From the NCBI RefSeq assembly GCF_052048155.1, contig NZ_JBNAIK010000001.1:62001-126000 (forward strand): a DNA stretch of 64,000 nt, read 5' to 3'. The translations under genes and the position numbers were made by a program. The DNA is from HIMB114 sp052048155 (lineage in GTDB: Bacteria > Pseudomonadota > Alphaproteobacteria > Pelagibacterales > Pelagibacteraceae). Shown here piece by piece: positions 51,501-60,146 of the stretch (its first letter is position 1; every line of letters begins with the position of its first letter). Below the pieces are notes generated by a model. The model was not told where the DNA came from, did no database searches, and saw only the letters and a program-made list of their open reading frames with translations.

Positions 51501-52640
51501 ATGAATATTGATTACAGTAAAGTTAAAAAAATTACCATAAATGCACCTCTTAAATTAGATTGTGGTGAAACTTTAGAAAAATTTGATATTGCCTATGAGA
51601 CATATGGTAACTTAGATGAAACTAAATCAAATGCGATTTTAGTTTTTCACGCTCTATCAGGAGATCAATTTGTAACTGGTATAAATAATGTGACTGGTCG
51701 AGAGGGATGGTGGAATCAAGTTGTAGGCTCTGGATTACCAATAGATACCGATAAATATTTTGTAATATGTGCCAATGTCCTAGGTGGCTGTATGGGCAGC
51801 ACAGGTCCAAAAGAAATTAATCCGAAAACAAATAAACCTTATGGTCTGGATTTTCCAGTAATTACAATCAAAGACATGGTAAGTGCACAAACTCACCTAT
51901 TAGATTTTTTAGGAATAAAAAAAACTTTATCAGTTTTAGGTGGATCAATGGGCGGTATGCAGGCTTTGCAATTTTGCTCATTGTATCCTGAAAGAACTTT
52001 TTCTTCAGTACCAATTGCATGTGCAGCAAGTCACTCTGCTCAAAATATAGCTTTTAATGAATTAGCGCGACAAGCTATTATGGCGGATCCTAATTGGGAC
52101 TCTGGAAATTATTTCTTATCAGGAAAAGTTCCTAGAAATGGACTTGCTGTTGCAAGAATGGCTGGTCATATTAGTTATTTATCTGAGCAAGGGCTTCAAA
52201 GTAGATTTGGAAGAAAACTGCAAGAAGGAGACGGTTTGAACTTCTCATTTGATGCTGACTTTCAAGTTGAAAGCTATTTAAAATATCAAGGATATGCATT
52301 TGTAGATCGTTTTGATGCTAATTCTTATTTATATATTACAAGAGCTATGGATTATTTTGATCTATATAAATTAAATAATGGCGATTTATCAAAAGCTTTC
52401 AAAAATACTAATGTAAAATTTTGTATTATTTCATTTTCAACTGACTGGCTTTACACAACTGAAGAAAGTAAAAAAATAGTCATTGCTCTCAATTCTATAG
52501 GTGCACAAGTTAGTTTTGTAAATATTGTTACAAATAATGGTCATGACTCTTTTTTAGTTAATGAACCAGAGTTTTTCCAAACCTTAAAAGGTTTTCTAGA
52601 CTCTACATATGAGGACTTTAAAAATGAAAATTCAAGATGA
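51501..52640 (+). CDS. metX: Homoserine O-acetyltransferase (or succinyltransferase)
   Basis: This 379-residue alpha/beta-hydrolase-fold acyltransferase activates homoserine for methionine synthesis. It has YETYGNLDETKSNAILVFHA, the oxyanion and nucleophile region VLGGSMGGMQAL (Ser about residue 150), and Asp/His in the C-terminal FSTDWLYTTEES and GHDSFL. MetX proteins with this fold may use acetyl- or succinyl-CoA, which sequence alone does not settle. It is preceded by a SAM riboswitch and overlaps metW by 17 bases. Confidence 0.95.
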   Translation: MNIDYSKVKKITINAPLKLDCGETLEKFDIAYETYGNLDETKSNAILVFHALSGDQFVTGINNVTGREGWWNQVVGSGLPIDTDKYFVICANVLGGCMGSTGPKEINPKTNKPYGLDFPVITIKDMVSAQTHLLDFLGIKKTLSVLGGSMGGMQALQFCSLYPERTFSSVPIACAASHSAQNIAFNELARQAIMADPNWDSGNYFLSGKVPRNGLAVARMAGHISYLSEQGLQSRFGRKLQEGDGLNFSFDADFQVESYLKYQGYAFVDRFDANSYLYITRAMDYFDLYKLNNGDLSKAFKNTNVKFCIISFSTDWLYTTEESKKIVIALNSIGAQVSFVNIVTNNGHDSFLVNEPEFFQTLKGFLDSTYEDFKNENSR

Positions 52641-53220
52641 TGTTCTAGCAGGATTAATTGATATAAACTCTAAGGTGCTCGATGTAGGCTGTGGCGATGG
52701 TAACTTATTACTTTATCTAAAAAAAAATAAAAGAATTGACGGAAGAGGTTTGGAGATCAATCAAAAAAATGTTCAAGAATGCCTAGCTAAAGGACTTGCA
52801 GTTGTTGAGGGTGATGCTGAAAAAGACTTAGTTAACTATCCAAATCAATCATTTGATATAGCAATATTAAACCAAGCAATTCAGCAGTTTTATGAACCAA
52901 GAAAAGTTTTAAATGAATTACTAAGAATTGCTAAACAAGCAATAATTACGATACCAAATTTTGGTTATTGGAAAGTGAGATTAAATTTATTGGTAACAGG
53001 GACAATGCCAGTTACAAAAACACTACCACATTCTTGGTATGACACTCCAAATTTACATATGAGTTCAATCAAAGATTTTTATAATTTGTGTTCGTTAGAT
53101 AATATCAATGTAATTAAATCAATTTCAATTTCTTCAAATAAAATCAGTGATATTACATCAAATAATTTAGAGATTAAAAATTTAGTCTCAGAATTGGGTG
53201 TATTTGTTGTAAGTAAATAG
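52624..53220 (+). CDS. metW: Methionine biosynthesis protein MetW
   Basis: This 198-residue class I methyltransferase-fold protein has the motif KVLDVGCGDGNLLLYL (about 17-32) and QAIQQFYEPRKVL. The family-typical NFGYWKVRLNLLVTGTMPV and LPHSWYDTPNLH segments are also present. MetW works with MetX in homoserine acylation. The ATG at 52624 is preferred, with GAGGA about eight bases upstream. It overlaps the metX 3' end, so both are under the SAM riboswitch. Confidence 0.94.
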   Translation: MKIQDDVLAGLIDINSKVLDVGCGDGNLLLYLKKNKRIDGRGLEINQKNVQECLAKGLAVVEGDAEKDLVNYPNQSFDIAILNQAIQQFYEPRKVLNELLRIAKQAIITIPNFGYWKVRLNLLVTGTMPVTKTLPHSWYDTPNLHMSSIKDFYNLCSLDNINVIKSISISSNKISDITSNNLEIKNLVSELGVFVVSK

Positions 53221-53221
53221 A

Positions 53222-53929
53222 TTATATTTTTTTTATCACTTTTTTAACCAAGCTTGACTTAATTAAATCTTGTCTTTTTATATTTGCGTAAATTCTTTTT
53301 TTAACAACACAAAAATAAACACCATTAAAGTATTTAAATAAAATCGAGCCAAATTTTTCAATTAAATCATGATTAATAAATTTAATATTTAAGTTTGGAA
53401 AATAAATTAATCGTTCGATTGATTGTATGTCAAAAAAACTTTCCTCTAATAATTGGCTAATCTGTTTTTTTGAAAATCCATTACCAGAAGAAAAAGGGCT
53501 TTTATCAGATAAATACCAAGATGATTTTTTATTTGGTATAATAATATATAATTTACCTTCTGGAGATAATGATCTCCATATTTCTCTAAGACTCAATTTA
53601 ATATTATGATTATTTTCTAAATAATGAATTAAAAAAGCATGATCAAAAAAAGAATCTTGAAAAGGTATTCTTTCTTCATCAATTAAAATTTTTTTACCTT
53701 TGATTACAGCCTCATCAGATATACCCATTCTTTTAGAATAACAGTAAGAAATTGAAAGATTGTATTCTTTTAAAAAACTTAAATAAGGATGAGCATAACC
53801 AAAACATCCAATATTCTGGTTGTCATATAGGTAACAATATTTTTTTAATTGGTTTTCAATACGATGAGCTAAAAACTTTCCAATAGCACTAACATAAAAT
53901 TTCTGATAATTTAAAATATCTAAATACAT
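53222..53929 (-). CDS. SAM-dependent methyltransferase-like protein
   Basis: This 235-residue protein has a class I methyltransferase fold of the Methyltransf_11 type. The region CFGYAHPYLSFLKEY replaces the usual Gly-rich motif, and LPFQDSFFD-like IPFQDSFFDHAFLIHYLE is motif IV. RSLSPEGKLYIIIPNK follows. The start MYLDILNYQKFY fits the alphaproteobacterial gloB-adjacent group. Its start codon is one base from the divergent gloB ATG. The substrate is unknown. Confidence 0.75.
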   Translation of the reverse strand: MYLDILNYQKFYVSAIGKFLAHRIENQLKKYCYLYDNQNIGCFGYAHPYLSFLKEYNLSISYCYSKRMGISDEAVIKGKKILIDEERIPFQDSFFDHAFLIHYLENNHNIKLSLREIWRSLSPEGKLYIIIPNKKSSWYLSDKSPFSSGNGFSKKQISQLLEESFFDIQSIERLIYFPNLNIKFINHDLIEKFGSILFKYFNGVYFCVVKKRIYANIKRQDLIKSSLVKKVIKKI

Positions 53930-53930
53930 T

Positions 53931-54701
53931 ATGAGTTTATTGCAGGTAAATTTAGTTCATTGTCTATCAGATAACTATTCTTATATTATTTCTAATCCTA
54001 TAACAAAAAAAGCTATTGTGGTAGATCCAGCTGAAGCTGAGCCAGTCATAAATTCAATAGAAAAACTTAGGTTAAAATTAGAGTATATTTTAATTACTCA
54101 TCACCATGCTGATCATGTTGGTGGCAATCATGAATTAAAAGAAAAATATAATTGTAAAATAATTGGTTTTAAAAATGACTCTGGCAGGATTCCAGGTATC
54201 GATATTCAAATTAAAGATAAAGAAATATTTAATTTTGAAGATGAAGAAATTGAATTAAATTTTGCACCAGGACATACTAGCGGACATATCTTTTATTTTT
54301 TTAAAAAAAATAAATTAGCTTTTGTGGGAGATGTAGTTTTTTCTCTTGGATGTGGAAAAATTTTTGAAGGTACACCTGAACAAATGTATAAATCAGTTAT
54401 GAAAATAAAATCTCTCCCTGAAGATACAAAAATATACTGCGGTCATGAATACACGGAAAGCAATTTAAAATTTTGCTTAGCATATGATGCTGATAATCAT
54501 AATTTAAAAAAGAGAGGAGATGAGGTTAGAGAACTCAGACAAAAAGGATTGCCAACAATACCAACTACAATTTCTGATGAAAAAAAGAATAATATTTTTT
54601 TTAGATGTGATGAAAATACAATAATTGAAAAACTTGGTTTAAAAGGATCAGAACCTCAAATGGTCTTTAAAAAACTAAGAGAATTAAAGGATAATTTTTA
54701 A
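53931..54701 (+). CDS. gloB: Hydroxyacylglutathione hydrolase (glyoxalase II)
   Basis: This 256-residue metallo-beta-lactamase-fold enzyme hydrolyses S-lactoylglutathione, completing the glyoxalase pathway begun by GloA at the window start. The dinuclear zinc motif THHHADHVGG (about 54-63) is present, with further His in FAPGHTSGHI and CGHEYTESN, and Asp in FVGDVVFS. The ATG lies one base from the divergent methyltransferase start, so no room exists for a leader. Confidence 0.95.
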   Translation: MSLLQVNLVHCLSDNYSYIISNPITKKAIVVDPAEAEPVINSIEKLRLKLEYILITHHHADHVGGNHELKEKYNCKIIGFKNDSGRIPGIDIQIKDKEIFNFEDEEIELNFAPGHTSGHIFYFFKKNKLAFVGDVVFSLGCGKIFEGTPEQMYKSVMKIKSLPEDTKIYCGHEYTESNLKFCLAYDADNHNLKKRGDEVRELRQKGLPTIPTTISDEKKNNIFFRCDENTIIEKLGLKGSEPQMVFKKLRELKDNF

Positions 54702-54720
54702 TTAAGTATCCCCTGTTTTC

Positions 54721-54748
54721 TTGACATAATAACAGTGGTGGCTATATT
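54721..54748 (+). promoter_or_regulatory. Promoter of rplU-rpmA-obgE
   Basis: TTGACA (54721-54726) and TATATT (54743-54748) are 16 bases apart, predicting a start at about 54755, ten bases before the rplU ATG. Confidence 0.7.
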
Positions 54749-54764
54749 GCGCCAAATTAAAAAT

Positions 54765-55154
54765 ATGACTTTTGCAGTAATCAACACAGGTGGCAAACAA
54801 TACAAAGTGAGCGCCAATGACAAGTTAAGAATAGAAAAACTTCCTCAAGAAGAGGGCAAATCTATAGAGTTCAAAGAAGTGCTCTTGATTAATAATAACC
54901 AAGATATGGAATTAGGATCTCCTCTAATTGAAGGTGCAAAAGTTGAAGGAAAAATTGTAAAGCAGACAAAAAATAAGACAGTATTAATTTTCAAGAAAAG
55001 AAGAAGGCATAACTCAAGACGAAAAAATGGTCATAGACAAAAAATGAGCGTTGTACAAATTACAAAAATCTTTGGTAAAGGTGGAAAACTTTTGTCTGAA
55101 GCAAAAAAAACTGAAGTAAAAAAGGATAAAACTACTACTAAAAAAAGTGCGTAG
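54765..55154 (+). CDS. rplU: 50S ribosomal protein L21
   Basis: This 129-residue L21 begins MTFAVINTGGKQYKVSAND and contains the RNA-binding KRRRRHNSRRKNGHRQ near residue 85. The C-terminus extends past the usual end near residue 103 by about 25 residues rich in Lys and Thr. The ATG at 54765 is chosen; upstream in-frame starts would fall inside the promoter. rpmA follows after 14 bases, as usual. Confidence 0.96.
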   Translation: MTFAVINTGGKQYKVSANDKLRIEKLPQEEGKSIEFKEVLLINNNQDMELGSPLIEGAKVEGKIVKQTKNKTVLIFKKRRRHNSRRKNGHRQKMSVVQITKIFGKGGKLLSEAKKTEVKKDKTTTKKSA

Positions 55155-55168
55155 TGGTATAAATAATT

Positions 55169-55423
55169 ATGGCAACTAAAAAAGCTGGTGGTTCATCGAA
55201 AAACGGCAGAGACAGTGAAGGTCGTAGACTTGGCGTAAAAAAATATGGTGGCCAAAAAGTTATTCCAGGAAATATTATATATAGACAAAGAGGTACTAAA
55301 ATGTACCCAGGTCAAAATGTAGGTATGGGAAGAGATCATACTATTTTTTCTAAAATTGAAGGGACTGTGAAGTTTCAAAAGAAAAAATTTGGCAAAACTT
55401 TCATTTCTGTAGTTCCCCACTAA
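55169..55423 (+). CDS. rpmA: 50S ribosomal protein L27
   Basis: This complete 84-residue L27 has the conserved start MATKKAGGSSKNGRDSEGRR and GQNVGMGRDHTIFS. Its flexible N-terminus reaches the peptidyl-transferase centre. It lies between rplU and obgE in the universal order. Confidence 0.98.
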   Translation: MATKKAGGSSKNGRDSEGRRLGVKKYGGQKVIPGNIIYRQRGTKMYPGQNVGMGRDHTIFSKIEGTVKFQKKKFGKTFISVVPH

Positions 55424-55429
55424 ATCATA

Positions 55430-55447
55430 TTAAGACATTAGTCTTAA
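55430..55447 (+). promoter_or_regulatory. Hairpin between rpmA and obgE
   Basis: TTAAGAC and GTCTTAA pair perfectly around ATTA, followed by a weakly T-rich run. It may be a leaky terminator or processing site that lowers expression of obgE and later genes relative to the ribosomal genes. Confidence 0.45.
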
Positions 55448-55466
55448 ATTAATTTAATATTTTATT

Positions 55467-56438
55467 ATGAAGTTTTTAGATCAAGCTAAAATTACTGTTA
55501 AAGCTGGAGATGGTGGAAATGGATGTTGCAGTTTCCGTAGAGAAAAATTTATTGAATTTGGAGGTCCAAACGGTGGTGATGGAGGAAATGGTGGATCTGT
55601 AATTCTAGAAGCAGTAAATGGTCTAAATACTTTAATTGACTATAGATACATTCAACACTTTAAAGCACAGAGAGGAGAGAACGGAAAAGGTAGTAATAAA
55701 ACAGGTGCATCTGGGGATGATTTAATTTTAAAAGTACCAGTTGGAACACAAGTTTATGCCGAAGATAAAAAAACACTTTTGCACGATCTTGTTACTGAAG
55801 GAGAAAAAATAAAAATTGCAACTGGCGGTAAAGGAGGTTTGGGTAATACAAGATTCAAAAGCTCTACCAACCAAGCACCAAGAAAAACTACAAATGGATC
55901 TCTGGGAGAAGAGTTTGAAATATGGTTGGAGTTAAAAATTATAGCTGACATCGGTCTTGTCGGTTTTCCAAACTCAGGGAAATCGAGTTTTTTATCTTTA
56001 ACGACTAGAGCAAAACCAAAAATTGCAGATTATCCATTTACAACTTTAAACCCCAACTTGGGTGTTTTAAGTATTGATGAAAAAGAAATTGTTGTTGCTG
56101 ATATACCTGGATTGATTGAGGGTGCACATCAAGGCGTTGGTCTTGGAGACAAATTTCTTAAACATATAGAAAGATGCAAAAGTATATTACATTTAATTGA
56201 TGCAAATGAAGACAATTTATTTGATCGGTATAAAATTATAAGAAATGAACTTGAGAAATATAGTCCAGAGCTTATTAACAAAAGAGAAATTGTGGCACTA
56301 AATAAACTAGATTTACTGGAAGACGAGGAAATTAAAAAGAAAGTTGAGGAGTTTAAAAAATCTTTTAAAAAAGATTTTTTTCAAATTTCAATTTTACAAA
56401 AAAACAATATTAAAGAATTATTAAGAGCATTAAAATGA
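55467..56438 (+). CDS. obgE: GTPase ObgE/CgtA
   Basis: This 323-residue ribosome-assembly GTPase has an N-terminal glycine-rich Obg fold (AGDGGNGCCSFRREK and later Gly-rich repeats). A G domain from about residue 160 has P-loop GFPNSGKSS, DIPGLIEGAHQGVGLG (G3) and NKLD (G4). There is no C-terminal OCT extension, which is normal for proteobacterial forms. It overlaps proB by four bases. Confidence 0.96.
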   Translation: MKFLDQAKITVKAGDGGNGCCSFRREKFIEFGGPNGGDGGNGGSVILEAVNGLNTLIDYRYIQHFKAQRGENGKGSNKTGASGDDLILKVPVGTQVYAEDKKTLLHDLVTEGEKIKIATGGKGGLGNTRFKSSTNQAPRKTTNGSLGEEFEIWLELKIIADIGLVGFPNSGKSSFLSLTTRAKPKIADYPFTTLNPNLGVLSIDEKEIVVADIPGLIEGAHQGVGLGDKFLKHIERCKSILHLIDANEDNLFDRYKIIRNELEKYSPELINKREIVALNKLDLLEDEEIKKKVEEFKKSFKKDFFQISILQKNNIKELLRALK

Positions 56439-57541
56439 TATTAAATAAAACAAAAAGAGTAGTAATTAAAATTGGGTCTTCTCTTTTGATTAAAAATAAC
56501 AAAATCAATAAAAATTGGGTTAATAAACTTTCAGAAGATATAGCCAATCTCTATAAAAAAAAAATTGATGTAATTATTGTAACTAGTGGGGCAATTGCTT
56601 TAGGATGTAAATATCTTAAAATAAATAGGAAAAATTTAAAACTTAAAGAATTTCAAGCTGTTTCAGCTATCGGTCAAATTGAGTTGATCAATCTTTTTAA
56701 AAATTCTTTATCTAAAAAAAAAATAAAAATTGCTCAAATTTTATTAACTCTTGAAGACACAGAGGACAGAAGAAGGGCACTGAATGCCAAAGATACAATC
56801 GAAAATATATTTAAGTTTAAAAGTATTCCAATTGTAAATGAAAACGATACGACGGCTACAAATGAAATAAGATACGGAGATAATGATCGATTAGCTGCTC
56901 GTGTAGCTCAAATATCGTCTGCTGATACACTTATTATGCTCTCTGACATTGATGGACTTTACACCAAAGATCCAAGAAAGTTTAAAAATGCAAAACATAT
57001 TAGAGAGGTAAAAAAAATTACTAATAATATTATAAAAAGCGCAACTAAAAGTATCAGTGACTACGGATCCGGCGGTATGATTACAAAAATTGATGCTGCT
57101 AAAATTTGCATGAATGCTGGATGTAAAATGATATTAACCCGTGGTACGGTAAATAATCCTATTCAAAAATTAGAAAAAAATAAATTTTATACAATTTTTA
57201 CACCACTTACTAATAAGTATAATGCCAAAAAAAAATGGATATTAAGTAGTTTAAAAAATAAAGGATCCATTACAGCTGACACTGGAGCAATTAACGCTAT
57301 TAAAAAAGGTAAAAGTTTATTGCCAGTAGGAATCACTGATGTAAATGGAAAATTTTATAGAGGTGACACAGTATTAATCATTAATAAATCTAAGAAAAAA
57401 ATTGGAACAGGCGTTGTTTCTTACTCAAGTGAAGAAATATTAAAAATCAAAGGAGTGAAAAGTGAAAATATTAAAAATATTTTAGGATACACTTCTAGAG
57501 GTGAAGTGATACATATTGATAATATGGTGCTAAATAAATGA
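56435..57541 (+). CDS. proB: Glutamate 5-kinase
   Basis: This 368-residue enzyme phosphorylates glutamate, the first step of proline synthesis. The amino-acid kinase domain has VVIKIGSSLLI, VTSGAIALG, VNENDTTATNEIRYGDNDRL and SDYGSGGMITKI. A C-terminal PUA domain begins near residue 280. It overlaps obgE and proA by four bases on each side. Confidence 0.96.
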   Translation: MILNKTKRVVIKIGSSLLIKNNKINKNWVNKLSEDIANLYKKKIDVIIVTSGAIALGCKYLKINRKNLKLKEFQAVSAIGQIELINLFKNSLSKKKIKIAQILLTLEDTEDRRRALNAKDTIENIFKFKSIPIVNENDTTATNEIRYGDNDRLAARVAQISSADTLIMLSDIDGLYTKDPRKFKNAKHIREVKKITNNIIKSATKSISDYGSGGMITKIDAAKICMNAGCKMILTRGTVNNPIQKLEKNKFYTIFTPLTNKYNAKKKWILSSLKNKGSITADTGAINAIKKGKSLLPVGITDVNGKFYRGDTVLIINKSKKKIGTGVVSYSSEEILKIKGVKSENIKNILGYTSRGEVIHIDNMVLNK

Positions 57542-58797
57542 GTAAATTAAAATATATTCAAACATTAGGAAGAAAAGCAAAAAAAGCTTCGGAAGAGTTA
57601 TCTAATATTAATGATAAGAAAAAAAATGCTGTACTGAAAACTTTTTACTCTGAAATTAAAAATAATACTAAGCAAATTCTAAATGCAAATAAAATTGATA
57701 TTATTAATAGCAAAAAAAATAAGCTTAAGGATAATTTAATAGACAGGAGCATGTTAAATTTAGATAGAATCAAATCTATCCTAGCTTCAATTGAAGAAGT
57801 TATATCATTTAAAGACCCAACAAATAAAATATTAGCCAAATGGAAAAGGCCAAATGGATTAGTTATAAACCGAGTAACTATGCCAATAGGTGTGCTGGGT
57901 GTTATTTATGAAGCAAGGCCAAATGTTACTTCTGACGTATCAGTATTGAGTTTCAAATCAGGAAATGCTGCTATTTTAAGGGGTGGCAAAGAGGCCTTTA
58001 GATCAAATATTGCAATTTCTAATTTATTTAGAACTAGTTTAAAAAAAAATAAGATTAACCAAGATTGTATACAATTAGTAAATAATACAGATAGAAAATT
58101 AGTAGATCTAATGCTTTCCCAAATGTCTGCCTATATCGACATCATAATTCCTCGTGGAGGAAAAGGACTAGTTAAAAAAGTTTTGGACTTATCAAGTGTA
58201 CCTACAATAGGACATTTGGAAGGTTTATGTCATGTATATCTGGACAAATCTTATAATTTAAAAAAAGCAGAAAAAATTATATTTAATTCAAAGTTACGTA
58301 GAACAAGTATTTGTGGTGCGGCTGAAACTCTATTAATTCATAAGTCCGTTAAAAAAAATGATATTAAACATATTTTAGAAAAACTTAATAATCATGGTTG
58401 TAAAATTATTGGTGATAAAAATATAAAAAAAATATTTAGATTTACATTGCCGGTAAAAGAAAAAGACTGGAGTACAGAATACTTGGATTCAAAAATTTCA
58501 GTAAAAATTGTTGATAATATTGATGAAGCAATCAACCACATAAAAAAATATGGAACAAACCATACAGAATGTATAATTTCTAATGACGAAAAAAACATAA
58601 TTAAATTTTCTAAGCAAATTCAAAGCTCAATTGTAATGACAAATGCCTCTACACAATTTGCTGATGGATATGAATTTGGTCTTGGCTCAGAAGTAGGGAT
58701 TTCTACAAATAAAATGCATCCAAGAGGACCAGTAGGATTAGAACAGCTTGTTACTTACAAATATGTAGTTAACGGTAAAGGTCAAATACGTCCTTGA
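57538..58797 (+). CDS. proA: Glutamate-5-semialdehyde dehydrogenase (gamma-glutamyl phosphate reductase)
   Basis: This 419-residue NADPH-dependent enzyme catalyses the second step of proline synthesis. It has IGVLGVIYEARPNVT, SGNAAILRGGKEA, the catalytic Cys in RRTSICGAAETLLIH, and GLGSEVGISTNKMHPRGP near the end. It overlaps proB by four bases, and its TGA stop overlaps the nadD TTG start. Confidence 0.97.
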   Translation: MSKLKYIQTLGRKAKKASEELSNINDKKKNAVLKTFYSEIKNNTKQILNANKIDIINSKKNKLKDNLIDRSMLNLDRIKSILASIEEVISFKDPTNKILAKWKRPNGLVINRVTMPIGVLGVIYEARPNVTSDVSVLSFKSGNAAILRGGKEAFRSNIAISNLFRTSLKKNKINQDCIQLVNNTDRKLVDLMLSQMSAYIDIIIPRGGKGLVKKVLDLSSVPTIGHLEGLCHVYLDKSYNLKKAEKIIFNSKLRRTSICGAAETLLIHKSVKKNDIKHILEKLNNHGCKIIGDKNIKKIFRFTLPVKEKDWSTEYLDSKISVKIVDNIDEAINHIKKYGTNHTECIISNDEKNIIKFSKQIQSSIVMTNASTQFADGYEFGLGSEVGISTNKMHPRGPVGLEQLVTYKYVVNGKGQIRP

Positions 58798-59375
58798 ATA
58801 AAAGGGAAAAAGAGAGAATAGGAATTTTTGGAGGATCTTTTGACCCTCCTCATAAAGGACATCTTCACATAGCGAAATTATTTATAAAAAAATTAAAGCT
58901 TAATAAATTAATATGGTCTGTATCTAAAAAAAATCCTTTGGTAAAAAAAAAATATTTTTATAATTTTAGGCAAAGAAAAATTTTATCTAAAAAAATAACG
59001 AGTAAAATTAAAAATATAAAAATAAATGATTTTGATAAAAAATATTCTTATCAATTATTAAACACTTTAAAAAAGAAATATAAAGATAAAAAATTTTTTT
59101 TTCTTATTGGTTCAGATAATATTAAATTTTTACATAAATGGAAAAAATTATCATCTATTCTAAATACTAGTACTCTTGTTATAATAAGCAGACCAGGTTA
59201 TCTGAAAGAAATTAAAAAAACGGTTTTTTATAGAAAAAATCATAAATATTTAATAAAAAATTATAAAGCTAATGATATTTTCCCTAAAAAAGCATGGATT
59301 TATATAAAAGATAAAGGTGTAAAAATATCTTCATCAAATATTAAAAATAGATTATATAAATTAAAGACAGATTAA
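58794..59375 (+). CDS. nadD: Nicotinate-nucleotide adenylyltransferase
   Basis: This 193-residue nucleotidyl transferase makes deamido-NAD. It has GIFGGSFDPPHKGHLHIA (the GxFDPxHxGH motif), GSDNIKFLHKWKK, and the C-terminal ISSSNIKNRL motif. The TTG start overlaps the proA stop as TTGA. It is extremely Lys-rich. It adjoins rsfS in the common order. Confidence 0.94.
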   Translation: MNKREKERIGIFGGSFDPPHKGHLHIAKLFIKKLKLNKLIWSVSKKNPLVKKKYFYNFRQRKILSKKITSKIKNIKINDFDKKYSYQLLNTLKKKYKDKKFFFLIGSDNIKFLHKWKKLSSILNTSTLVIISRPGYLKEIKKTVFYRKNHKYLIKNYKANDIFPKKAWIYIKDKGVKISSSNIKNRLYKLKTD

Positions 59376-59379
59376 TAAT

Positions 59380-59724
59380 TTGAAAAATAGAATTATAGAT
59401 AAAGTTCACCAAATTTTAGACGATAACAAAGCTCAAGATATTGTTATAATAGACCTTAAAGATAAGAGTTCAATTGCTGACTATATGGTTATAGCAAGCG
59501 GGACATCTTCAAGGCATATTCAAGCTATTTCAGAAATAACAGCACAAAAACTAAAGTCCTATGGAATTGATAATTGCAGAATCGAAGGGCAAGAAAGTAA
59601 TGATTGGAAGCTAATTGATGCCATTGAAGTTATTATTCATATTTTTCATCCAGAAAAAAGATCTTCTTATAATCTTGAAAAAATGTGGGAAGATGTTTTG
59701 CCAAAACAGCAAATTACTGTTTAA
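59380..59724 (+). CDS. rsfS: Ribosomal silencing factor RsfS
   Basis: This 114-residue protein binds L14 and blocks subunit joining in stationary phase. It has DIVIIDLKDKSSIADYMVI, SSRHIQAISE, EGQESNDWKLID and VIIHIFHPEKRSSYNLEKMW, all typical. The start is TTG at 59380, four bases after nadD. Its stop shares one base with the rlmH ATG. Confidence 0.95.
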   Translation: MKNRIIDKVHQILDDNKAQDIVIIDLKDKSSIADYMVIASGTSSRHIQAISEITAQKLKSYGIDNCRIEGQESNDWKLIDAIEVIIHIFHPEKRSSYNLEKMWEDVLPKQQITV

Positions 59725-60146
59725 TGAAAATCTCCATCTTGTGTGAAGGCCGTTTAAACAAAGGGCTCGAAAATGAATTATGTAATATCTACATCAAAAG
59801 AACCCTCTCATTAAAAAAAAGTGGAATACTAAACTTAGAAATAAAGAATAAGCCAAATAAAACAAATAATAGTAAAAATACTAAAAATTTAGTTTTAGAT
59901 GAGAAAGGCAAAAATATAAATACTATGGACTTAGTTGGAATGATAAAAACACTAAACAACAATAGAATAGAATCATTAAATTTTTATATAGGTAAACCTG
60001 AAGGTTTTTCTAACAATTATGAAAAATACGAAAAAATTTCTTTAGGCAAAATGACCTTTCCACATTCCTTAGCCAGAGTTATTTTGTGTGAACAAATCTA
60101 TAGATGTGCTACAATATTAACAAATCACCCTTATCATAAAAGTTAA
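59724..60146 (+). CDS. rlmH: 23S rRNA (pseudouridine1915-N3)-methyltransferase
   Basis: This 140-residue SPOUT-fold methyltransferase acts on helix 69 of 23S rRNA. The family end ILTNHPYHKS is intact, as are FYIGKPEGFSNNY and SLGKMTFPHSLARVILCEQI. The middle (about 38-55) is Lys/Asn-rich and divergent. The ATG at 59724 is preferred over an in-frame start inside rsfS. It overlaps the next gene by one base. Confidence 0.93.
   Translation: MKISILCEGRLNKGLENELCNIYIKRTLSLKKSGILNLEIKNKPNKTNNSKNTKNLVLDEKGKNINTMDLVGMIKTLNNNRIESLNFYIGKPEGFSNNYEKYEKISLGKMTFPHSLARVILCEQIYRCATILTNHPYHKS

Noticed and set aside
54735..54764. Ten-codon upstream extension of rplU
   Set aside because: It would overlap the -10 element at 54743-54748, and the family start is the ATG at 54765.
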